Below are positions 8,635-15,593 of a DNA stretch of 27,023 bases, in pieces. A program made the translations under genes and the position numbers. Positions within the stretch are counted from its first letter, which is position 1. Each line of letters starts with the position of its first letter. The notes under the pieces were generated by a model. It saw only the letters and a program-made list of their open reading frames with translations. It had not been told where the DNA came from and searched no databases. Origin of the DNA: Acidobacteriota bacterium (lineage in GTDB: Bacteria; Acidobacteriota; Terriglobia; Acidiferrales; UBA7541); NCBI GenBank assembly GCA_003224075.1, contig QHYF01000061.1, forward strand, positions 1 to 27,023. The letters run 5' to 3'.

Positions 8635-8674
8635 CCTCCCCCAGGAATCGAAGGCGTCAAGATGAGAGAAAGTT

Positions 8675-8680
8675 TATTAT
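8675..8680 (+). promoter_or_regulatory. Candidate -10 element for the small secreted protein gene
   Basis: TATTAT, ending 6 nt before the ATG at 8687. Transcription starting at the usual distance would begin at or next to the ATG, giving a leaderless message. There is no Shine-Dalgarno at normal spacing. No clear -35. It shares bases with the minus-strand TATAAT because the core TTATAA (8677-8682) is a palindrome. Confidence 0.35.
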
Positions 8681-8681
8681 A
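8676..8681 (-). promoter_or_regulatory. Candidate -10 element for the waaA-lpxK-waaF LPS operon
   Basis: Read on the minus strand this is a perfect TATAAT. No good -35 is seen 16-18 nt upstream. A start site about 7 nt downstream would give a leader of roughly 100 nt before the waaA GTG, containing the inverted repeat at 8618-8634. It overlaps the plus-strand hexamer at 8675-8680. Confidence 0.4.
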
Positions 8682-8686
8682 ACCTG

Positions 8687-9273
8687 ATGCGAAAACTAAC
8701 CATCTTCCTTCTCCTGCTTGCGATTTCGCTGATGGCGGCGACACACGGGGCTTCCCAAAAGCCAGCGTCAATCAAGACTGCGTCGCTGGAATCGCACGAG
8801 GGGGTGACCATTACTGCAAGGCCGTGGACGGACCCGACACTCTACAAGGAGAAGTTCCCAAAGAAATCTCCCTATGCCGTGGGAATTATCGCCGTCCAGG
8901 TTGCTTTTCGGAATGATTCCGATGACAGCATGAAGATCAATCTGGAGCGCATCCGGCTGAACGTCGCACTCTCCGAAGAAAACCAGCAGGCGTTGCAACC
9001 TTTATCCCCGGGAGAGGCCGCCGATTTGATCACCAATCCAGGCGCAAAGAACGTGACCATCAGAAGGATACCTATTCCCCTGGGAGGTCCGGTGTGCAAG
9101 CTAGCGTTGTCGCGCCACACGGCACGGTGCAGGGCCTGCTTTACTTCGATATGCGCGGTCAATTCGATCTCTTAAGCACCGCTCATTTGTACGTCCCTGA
9201 GGTGGTCGCCATCGAGAAAAATCGCGGCCTGATGTACTTTGAAATTGATCTGAGCCGGCCCGCGGAACGTTGA
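8687..9273 (+). pseudogene. Small secreted protein of unknown function, frameshifted near 9090
   Basis: The first frame encodes a signal peptide (MRKLTIFLLLLAISLMAATHGAS) and a soluble domain with the stretches SPYAVGIIAVQVAFRND and INLERIRLNVALSEEN. After RRIPIPLGGP it runs into an unrelated tail and stops at 9175. A second frame, beginning about 9094 (VQASVVAPHGTVQG) and running LLYFDMRG...STAHLYVPEV...GLMYFEIDL to a stop at 9271-9273, looks like the natural C-terminal half. Adding one base to the GG at about 9091-9092 joins the halves cleanly (PLGGPGVQASVV) and gives about 195 residues. The gene is therefore frameshifted by one missing base, in reality or through a sequencing error. I do not recognise a named function; the fold looks like an extracytoplasmic beta-rich domain. 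Confidence 0.62.
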
Positions 9274-9341
9274 TCTCCTTTTTTCTCAAATATTGGAAAA
9301 TTGTCATCGCACCATTTGAACAAAAGGCAAATCGCGCAAGT

Positions 9342-9370
9342 TTGCGCACATCGCCCCCGTCGGCTACCAT
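9342..9370 (+). promoter_or_regulatory. Candidate sigma70-type promoter for the pcrA/uvrD-like gene
   Basis: TTGCGC (9342-9347), a 17-nt spacer, then TACCAT (9365-9370). The spacing is ideal; each hexamer matches consensus at four of six positions. The predicted start near 9377 would give a leader of about 29 nt to the ATG at 9406, or an almost leaderless message if the in-frame GTG at 9376 were used. Confidence 0.4.
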
Positions 9371-9405
9371 GACGTGTGCATGCCTTTTTCGAATGCCGCG
9401 GACAA

Positions 9406-11647
9406 ATGCTCACTTTTCTCGACGAACTGAATCCAGAACAACGGCTTGCCGTAGAGACGACCGAAGGACCGGTGCTGATCCTCGCTGGCGCCGGCACGGG
9501 CAAGACGCGCGCCATTACTTACCGCATGGCCAATCTGATCGCGAATGGTGTGCCGGCGGAAGCCATTCTCGCTGTAACCTTTACCAACAAGGCTGCGGAA
9601 GAGATGCGCAATCGTGTCTCGGACCTGTTGTTGCGGGCGGGTGTCCCTCCTGCGCAGCCTTGGATTTCCACGTTTCATTCCCTTTGCGCCAGGCTTCTGC
9701 GTCGCGAGGCGGCCGCCGCCGGCCTCCCACGGGATTTCGCCATTTACGACGACGACGACCAACTCGCGGCCGTGAAGCTGGCGATGGCCAAAATCCAAAT
9801 TGATGCTGACGACTTGACGCCACGAAACGTTCTGAGCCAGATCAGTTACGCGAAAAATCATGGCAAGACGCCGGAACAGTTGCGCGCAGAAGCGTTCGAT
9901 CTGGACGGGCGCCGTACGGCGGACATTTTCACGGCGTACGAAAAGCTGTTGAACGAAAGCAAGGCTCTAGACTTCGATGACCTCCTTCTTCGCCGAATCG
10001 ACCTCCACACGAGAGAAGTGGCAGTCACGCTTTACCTACATTCATGTGGACGAATACCAGGACACCAACCGAGTCCAGTATGAGCTGCTGCGGCTCCTGG
10101 CCGGGCCGAAGCAAAACGTTTGCGTCGTGGGCGACGAGGACCAATCCATCTACCGCTGGCGCGGGGCAGACGTTTCCATCCTGCTAAAGTTTGCGCAAGA
10201 CTTTCCGCGAGCCAGTGTCATTAAATTGGAACGGAACTACCGCTCGACGCAGAATATTGTCGACGCCGCAGGCGCGGTGGTCGCCAATAATCCGGACCGC
10301 CTGGGAAAATCCCTGAGCGCGGAGAAAGGCGAGGGAGCAAACCTCAAGTATTTCGAGGCGCGTGATGCCCAGGCAGAAGCTGAATTTGTCGCGGGCGAAC
10401 TGGGGCGCATCCTAAATGACGATTCACAACAGACCTGTGCTGTTGAGTATCGTACAGTCGCTCAGTCCCGAGCGTTTGAAGAGGCGCTTCGGCGCCGGGG
10501 GGTCCGTTACAGATTGGTAGGCGGATTCAGCTTCTACAAGAGGGCCGAAGTGCGCGATACGCTGGCCTACGTGCGCCTGGCCATGCATCCGGAGGACGAC
10601 ATTTCGCTGCTTCGCGTATTGAATCTGCCTCCGCGCGGCATCGGCAAGACCACGGTTGATGCGCTGCGCGAGACGGCGCGCGTGGATGGAACCCCGCTGT
10701 GGACGGCCATCGAAAAATTTGTCTCCGGCGCATCGCCGGGCCGGGCCGTGACTCCACTGCGGGCGTTCCAGGAACTCATGCACAAGCTGCAGGAAGCGCT
10801 CTCCACCAAGGAACCTGCCGCATTTTTGCACTGCGTTCTTGAGGAATCCGGTTACATGGGCCTGCTCAAAGACCGCAACACTCCCGAAGACGTTGCACGC
10901 ATGGAGAACCTCGAGGAACTTGTGCGTGCCGTTGCAGAAAGCATGGAAGCGGGCGAAACGTTTACGGATTTCCTTGACGCCGCAGCGCTGGTCAGCGATG
11001 CGGATCAATTTGAAGGCAAGCCGGGCGTGACTTTAATCACGTTGCATAGCACGAAGGGACTGGAATTTGACCACGTATTCCTGACCGGCATGGAAGAAGG
11101 CATCTGCCCACACAGCCGTTCCATTGGCGAAGACAAAGGCATCGAGGAAGAGCGGCGTCTCGTTTACGTCGGGATGACTCGGGCGCGACAATCACTGACG
11201 CTGACCCGCGCCGTCTACCGGCGCGTCTTCGGCAACGAGCAGCAACTGCGCGCTTCCCGGCCGTCTCGTTTCCTTGAGGAAATTCCCAGCGAGCTTGTCG
11301 AAACAGTTCGCGGTTCCTTGGCGGAGATTGGCGAAACGCGCCGCTATGAGCCCGATCCGGAGTATTCGTATTCACCTGAAGAATTTCTCCGGCGTGTGCG
11401 CGGAGGACCGAAGCAGCCGGCCCCGGCATCCCGGCGGCAAGCGAGCCCGAGTTCCTTCGGGCGCCCAGCCGCCAAACGCGGCGACTCCAATCCCATGCTC
11501 GGCCGCAAAGTGCGGCATCCCAGCTACGGAGTGGGAACGATCGTGGGTGTCGAAGGCGACGATGAGGACCGCCGGGTATCCGTAAGCTTTCCAGGGCGCG
11601 GGACGAAAAAGTTTATCGAACGGTACGCACAACTTGAGCAGGCGTAG
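9406..11647 (+). pseudogene. pcrA: PcrA/UvrD-type superfamily 1 DNA helicase, disrupted by a frameshifting deletion near 10010
   Basis: The 5' frame (9406-10083) carries MLTFLDELNPEQRLAV, Walker A AGAGTGKT, motif Ia AVTFTNKAAEEM and TFHSLCARLL, then FDDLLLRRIDLH before running into a wrong frame. The 3' frame, open from 9977 to the stop at 11645-11647, resumes with REKWQSRFTYIHVDEYQDTN (motif II), then VVGDEDQSIYRWRG (III), LERNYRST (IV), TLHSTKGLEFDHVF (V), EERRLVYVGMTRAR (VI) and a C-terminal domain with VRHPSYGVGTIVGVE, typical of PcrA. The junction is about five to six residues shorter than in known PcrA proteins and the frame moves by +1, as expected from a loss of about 17 nt. Restoring 17 nt gives about 752 residues, a normal PcrA length. 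PcrA/UvrD unwinds DNA in repair and clears RecA or RNA polymerase. Confidence 0.88.
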
Positions 11648-11793
11648 CATGGGAAGACGTTCATCTGAAGGCGCGCGGCAACCGGTTGCGCCACCGGGTT
11701 TCTCGGGGTACATTGAGGCGCGCATTTATTCCTCAAATCCGTAACGGGTAACTTCTGTTTTCCGGTTTGCCCGGATGCGATCGGAGAGCATGG

Positions 11794-13293
11794 GTGGGAT
11801 CACAACTCTTCCGCTGCAAGAGTATCGACCAACTGCTGTCCGATTCGGAAAATGCTGAAATCCGATTAAAAAAGTCACTCGGATGGCTGAGCCTGACGTC
11901 GCTGGGAATCGGCGCGGTCATCGGCTCCGGCATTTTCACCATCATCGGCACCGCCATTGCCGGGCAAAAATTTCAAGCTTCGTCGATACTGAATGCCCCG
12001 CTCCTCGAATACCTCATACACCACTCGGCATCCTTTGGCCGCCCGGGCGCTGGGCCGGCGATCGCTCTTTCTTTGTGCTACGCCGAGCTTGCCGCCATGA
12101 TTCCTATCGCCGGCAGCGCTTACACCTACACCTACGCGACCATGGGCGAATTGATCGCCTGGATTATCGGCTGGGACCTCATTCTCGAATACGCGGTCAG
12201 CAACATGGCCGTCAGCGTCGGATTTTCACAGCACGTGGTCAACCTGCTGGACTGGTTCGGCGTGCATCCGAATCCCCGCTGGATTTCGCCCGCCTACCTC
12301 CCCAGCGGGCTCTCCGACCTGCAAGGCCACGTACTGTATGGTCCGGGATGGCATTTCGGCTTCAACTGGCCTGCTTTCATCATTGTGATGATCCTCACGA
12401 TGATCCTCGTCCGCGGCATACGGGAGTCCGCGGAGACCAACAACGTGATGGTGTTGCTGAAGATTGTTGCCATTCTAGTATTCGTAGGCTTTGCCTCGCG
12501 TTTCATTCATCCCGCCAACTGGCGTCCTTTTGCTCCCAACGGCTGGCCCGGAATCCTGACCGGCGGCTCCATCGTGTTCTTCACCTACATCGGCTTCGAT
12601 TCCGTATCCACGGCTGCTGAGGAATGCAAGAGACCTCAGCGCGATTTGCCGATCGGCATCATCGCCACGCTCATCATCTGCACCATTCTTTATGTTTCGG
12701 TCGTCGTGGTCCTGACGGGACTGGTTCGCTGGGATACGCTGGTGGACGACGCCGCTCCGGTCGTCAATGCCCTCAAGCGACTTCACATTTCAAATGTGCG
12801 GCTGGTTGTTTTGATCGGCGCGCTCATGGGCATGATTTCTTCCCTGCTGGTATTCCAAATCGGCCAGGCGCGCGTTTGGTTCGCCATGTCCCGCGACGGC
12901 CTTTTCCCAAAGATTTTTGGCCGTGTCCATCCTCGCTATCAAACGCCGGATTTTTCCACCTGGATGGCGGGCTTCGTCGTGGGAATCCCGGCGGGCCTCC
13001 TGGATATCGGAACCTTTGCGGACCTGTCCAACATTGGCACACTCTTCGCTTTTGCTCTCGTTGCCGGAGGCGTTTTGATTCTTCGTTACCGCGAACCCGA
13101 TCGCCCTCGCGCTTTTCGCGCGCCCGGAGGCCCGCTTGCGCCCATCATGACGATCCTTACCTGCGTCCTCCTGATGGCCGGCCTGCCGATCTTGAACTGG
13201 ATCCGCTTCTTTGTATGGATGGCCATTGGACTTGTGATTTACTACAACTACGGCCGGAAGCGCAGCACGCTGCGAACGGCAAGCCAAGGTTAG
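11794..13293 (+). CDS. APC-superfamily amino acid permease (cationic amino acid transporter type)
   Basis: An inner-membrane transporter of about 499 residues with 12 or more hydrophobic helices. The N-terminus (LFRCKSIDQLLSDSE...LKKSLGWLSLTSLGIGAVIGSGIF) and the segment CYAELAAMIPIAGSAYTYTYATMGE match the CAT/YfnA-like branch of APC permeases; IGFDSVSTAAEECKRPQRDLPIGI is also characteristic. It likely takes up amino acids by proton symport or exchange; the substrate cannot be read from sequence. The frame is open to a TTG at 11767, but the GTG at 11794 is preferred: GGAGAG lies just upstream at a usable distance, and homologues begin at about this point. The 146-nt gap before it holds a 12-bp palindrome (11678-11689) and no clear promoter. 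Confidence 0.9.
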   Translation: MGSQLFRCKSIDQLLSDSENAEIRLKKSLGWLSLTSLGIGAVIGSGIFTIIGTAIAGQKFQASSILNAPLLEYLIHHSASFGRPGAGPAIALSLCYAELAAMIPIAGSAYTYTYATMGELIAWIIGWDLILEYAVSNMAVSVGFSQHVVNLLDWFGVHPNPRWISPAYLPSGLSDLQGHVLYGPGWHFGFNWPAFIIVMILTMILVRGIRESAETNNVMVLLKIVAILVFVGFASRFIHPANWRPFAPNGWPGILTGGSIVFFTYIGFDSVSTAAEECKRPQRDLPIGIIATLIICTILYVSVVVVLTGLVRWDTLVDDAAPVVNALKRLHISNVRLVVLIGALMGMISSLLVFQIGQARVWFAMSRDGLFPKIFGRVHPRYQTPDFSTWMAGFVVGIPAGLLDIGTFADLSNIGTLFAFALVAGGVLILRYREPDRPRAFRAPGGPLAPIMTILTCVLLMAGLPILNWIRFFVWMAIGLVIYYNYGRKRSTLRTASQG

Positions 13294-13305
13294 AGGAATC
13301 GCAAA

Positions 13306-14163
13306 ATGCAGCGATGGTCGTTTCAACATACGTGGACGCAGGCGGGCGTCGCCCTTGCTAGTCTGGGTCTTTTTTTCTCATTTCCCCAGAATTCGCGGGC
13401 GTGGGGAAGAAATGGGCACAGACTGGTCGTCAACAAAGCTATCGACACTCTTCCGCCGGACATCCGTGCGTTCTTCGAATCCAATCGCGCCTTGCTGGTC
13501 CAGCACGTGACCGATCCGCTGGATGCGCTCGTCAAGACTCCCGCCGAACGCCACAATCACTTCATCCAATTTGACAAGTACGGACGATTCCCGTTCGAAG
13601 CGCTTCCGCGTAACTACAAATCCGCGGTAATGAAATTCGGAAAAACAAAACTGGATGCGAACGGCTTGCTCCCCTGGCAGATTGGCGTGTACAGCGAAAA
13701 GCTGACAGAAGCGTTGAAGGCCGGCAAGTGGGACGAAGCTAGGCTGGACGCGGCCATTCTCGCGAATTACGTTTCCGAAGCGCACGATCCTTTCAACACG
13801 ACAGACAATCTTGATGGACGTCTCAGCCGCCAGAACGGCGTCAACGAGCGTTTCGGAACGGCACTGATCGACCGCTACTCCTCATTTTTCCCCATGCGCC
13901 CGAACGATGCGATGTTCATCAGCGACCCCACGGATCGTGCTTTTGAGGCCTGCCTTAGTTCCCACAGCTGGCTGGAGACCATTCTTCTCGCCGACCGCAA
14001 AGCGCGCCAGGGTGAGAATTCCTTCACCGACGAGTATTACGACCGCTTCTACAACCAAGCCGCCGCGATTCTGATCCGCCAGCTCTCCGACGCTGCGACG
14101 GACGTCGGCTCCTTCTGGCTCACGGCCTGGATCAATGCCGGACGGCCGCCATTGCCACGCTGA
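13306..14163 (+). CDS. Secreted S1/P1 nuclease / zinc-dependent phospholipase C-fold hydrolase
   Basis: 285 residues. A signal peptide (hydrophobic core about 14-26) ends near SRA, leaving a mature N-terminal Trp in WGRNGHRLV (Trp33, His38). In S1/P1 nucleases and zinc PLC enzymes the N-terminal Trp and this His are metal ligands. Further candidate ligands are Asp70 (HVTDPLD), His83/His85 (ERHNHFIQFD) and His160 with nearby Asp residues (NYVSEAHDPFNTTDNLDG). The product is probably exported to the periplasm or outside. It may cleave nucleic acids or phospholipids; sequence alone does not decide. The region GVNERFG has Asn where I recall many relatives having His. Start ATG 13306, with AGAGGA about 8 nt upstream; it follows the permease by 12 nt and precedes the deaminase by 9 nt, so the three are likely co-transcribed. 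Confidence 0.82.
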   Translation: MQRWSFQHTWTQAGVALASLGLFFSFPQNSRAWGRNGHRLVVNKAIDTLPPDIRAFFESNRALLVQHVTDPLDALVKTPAERHNHFIQFDKYGRFPFEALPRNYKSAVMKFGKTKLDANGLLPWQIGVYSEKLTEALKAGKWDEARLDAAILANYVSEAHDPFNTTDNLDGRLSRQNGVNERFGTALIDRYSSFFPMRPNDAMFISDPTDRAFEACLSSHSWLETILLADRKARQGENSFTDEYYDRFYNQAAAILIRQLSDAATDVGSFWLTAWINAGRPPLPR

Positions 14164-14172
14164 ATTCCACGG

Positions 14173-15171
14173 ATGACCTCGTCTTCGCTCGCCATTCGAA
14201 TCGCTTCTCTGCCCAAGGCGGAACTTCATCTGCACCTCGAAGGCTCCATCCAGCCTGCCACCGTCTGCGCGCTCGCGGCTCGTCACGGCATTCTCATAGC
14301 CGAAGAGGAAGTGCGCCGCCGCTATGCCTACCGCGGTTTCCCCGAATTCATCGAAGCCTTCAAATGGGTGACTTCGTTCTTGCGCGAGCCTCAGGACTAT
14401 GCCCTCATCGCACACGACCTCGCGGAACATCTGCTCACCCAGGGCGTCGTCTACGCGGAAGTGACCCTGTCCGTCGGTGTCATGCTTCTGAGAAGGCAAC
14501 TGCCGGAAGCAAATTTCGAAGCCCTCCTCCGCGCCACCGAGCCATTCGAAAGCCGCGGGTTACGATTCAATTGGATCTTCGACGCCGCCCGGCAATTTGG
14601 GCCGGAAGCCGCGCTGGCCGTGGTTGACGCTGCCAGGCAGTGTGCCTCAAAGTCCATCGTTGCTTTCGGCATCGGCGGCGACGAGCTGAGTGTTCCGACG
14701 AAAGAATTTCGCCCTGTTTATGATTGTGCCGCAGAAATTGGATTACACCGATTGATCCACGCCGGCGAAATCGGCGGGCCCGAGAAAATTCGCGAAGGCA
14801 TCGAATTACTTGGCGCAGAGCGCATTGGTCATGGTATCGCCTCGATTAACGATCCGGAGTTGATGGACTTGCTCGCGGAACGAGAAATCCCGCTTGAAAT
14901 ATGCCCCGGGAGCAATCTGAAAACGGGCGCTTTGGCGCGGCAACTTCGGTGCGCCGATCCCAGAATCGAGGAACATCCGCTTCCAGAGTTCTTACGCCAC
15001 GGTATTCCCGTTGTTCTCTCCACCGATGATCCAGCGATGTTTCATACCACGCTGTGTGAGGAGTACGCGAACGCAGCACGAATGGGTCTTCGCGAGGAGG
15101 AGCTAATCCGCGTCGTGGAGATGGGTTTTGAACGTGCGTTCCTGCCTGCTGGCGGGCGGCACGGAGCATAG
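14173..15171 (+). CDS. add: Adenosine deaminase-family enzyme
   Basis: 332 residues, full length for the family, with every expected zinc and catalytic residue: HLHLEGS (His19, His21), HAGE (His196, Glu199), IGHG (His220) and STDDPAMF (Asp285, Asp286). It should hydrolytically deaminate a purine nucleoside in the cytoplasm, adenosine to inosine being the default. The ADA family also includes aminodeoxyfutalosine deaminase (menaquinone synthesis) and adenine deaminase; the DDPAMF segment is not diagnostic enough for me to exclude these. ATG at 14173, 9 nt after the hydrolase gene, without a strong Shine-Dalgarno. It is followed by purS after 30 nt, consistent with purine metabolism. Confidence 0.87.
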   Translation: MTSSSLAIRIASLPKAELHLHLEGSIQPATVCALAARHGILIAEEEVRRRYAYRGFPEFIEAFKWVTSFLREPQDYALIAHDLAEHLLTQGVVYAEVTLSVGVMLLRRQLPEANFEALLRATEPFESRGLRFNWIFDAARQFGPEAALAVVDAARQCASKSIVAFGIGGDELSVPTKEFRPVYDCAAEIGLHRLIHAGEIGGPEKIREGIELLGAERIGHGIASINDPELMDLLAEREIPLEICPGSNLKTGALARQLRCADPRIEEHPLPEFLRHGIPVVLSTDDPAMFHTTLCEEYANAARMGLREEELIRVVEMGFERAFLPAGGRHGA

Positions 15172-15186
15172 AGCGCACGGAGGCAA

Positions 15187-15195
15187 TGCTATACT
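15187..15195 (+). promoter_or_regulatory. Extended -10 promoter candidate for purS (leaderless)
   Basis: TGCTATACT: a near-consensus -10 (TATACT, 15190-15195) with the TGN extension that can replace a -35. The hexamer ends 6 nt before the purS ATG at 15202, so the transcript would start at or next to the ATG. A CGGAGG at 15178-15183 is 18 nt from the ATG, too far for a Shine-Dalgarno. No -35 is seen. Confidence 0.55.
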
Positions 15196-15201
15196 GACGC
15201 C

Positions 15202-15444
15202 ATGAAAGCACACGTATGGGTAATGCCAAAACGTACGGTACTTGATCCCCAGGGGCAAACAATCCAGCATGCCCTTTCTGGGCTGGGTTATGCAGCCGTA
15301 AAAGATGTCCGCCAGGGGAAATTCTTTGTCCTCAATCTCGATGGTTGGAGCCGCGATGAAGCGCAAAAACAGCTTGATCGGATTTCCAAGGAAGTGCTTA
15401 CAAACCCAGTCATCGAAGAGTATCGCTTCGAAATCGTTGAGTGA
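15202..15444 (+). CDS. purS: Phosphoribosylformylglycinamidine synthase subunit PurS
   Basis: An 80-residue protein with the PurS pattern: MKAHVWVMPKRTVLDPQGQTI, ALSGLGYAAVKDVRQGKFF, and the end NPVIEEYRFEIVE. PurS dimers bridge the amidotransferase PurQ and the synthetase PurL in the fourth step of purine synthesis, forming FGAM. Its partners purQ and purL are not in this window, although in many genomes the three are adjacent. Start ATG at 15202; the predicted promoter is immediately upstream. It is followed by 149 nt before glmS that contain only the glmS Shine-Dalgarno and no clear terminator. Confidence 0.93.
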   Translation: MKAHVWVMPKRTVLDPQGQTIQHALSGLGYAAVKDVRQGKFFVLNLDGWSRDEAQKQLDRISKEVLTNPVIEEYRFEIVE

Positions 15445-15579
15445 TTGACGCGCGCAACGATCCCTCTGTTCCGCTGCGCACTGTTTTCGTCGCGCGCCTC
15501 ACGGCATTCATTGCGACACCTTTTTCCGGAGGTCATCTTGCCGGGGCGGCGGGCGTGTTACGCTTCCAGAAACGCTGTC

Positions 15580-15584
15580 AGGAG
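15580..15584 (+). promoter_or_regulatory. Shine-Dalgarno that fixes the glmS start
   Basis: AGGAG, 9 nt before the ATG at 15594. The frame stays open 51 codons further upstream, but that stretch is not GlmS-like and the catalytic Cys must follow the initiator Met. Confidence 0.75.
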
Positions 15585-15593
15585 ACACCGCGC

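Noticed and set aside
8550..8771. Small minus-strand open frame across the divergent intergenic region
   Set aside because: Overlaps the starts of both flanking genes, has no conserved look and no ribosome-binding site.
9977..10083. Programmed ribosomal frameshift in pcrA
   Set aside because: No slippery heptamer or following structure is visible, and the protein would still lack about five to six residues, so a deletion fits better.
11678..11689. 12-bp palindrome GCAACCGGTTGC before the permease gene
   Set aside because: Single, short, no T-tract and no second copy, so neither a terminator nor a supported operator.
12624..13361. Plus-strand open frame of 245 codons within the permease gene
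   Set aside because: Overlaps a clear multi-helix permease in another frame; composition (His/Arg/Pro) is that of a shifted-frame translation.
15441..15593. 51-codon N-terminal extension of glmS
   Set aside because: GlmS must begin Met-Cys for its catalytic Cys; a Shine-Dalgarno precedes the ATG at 15594.
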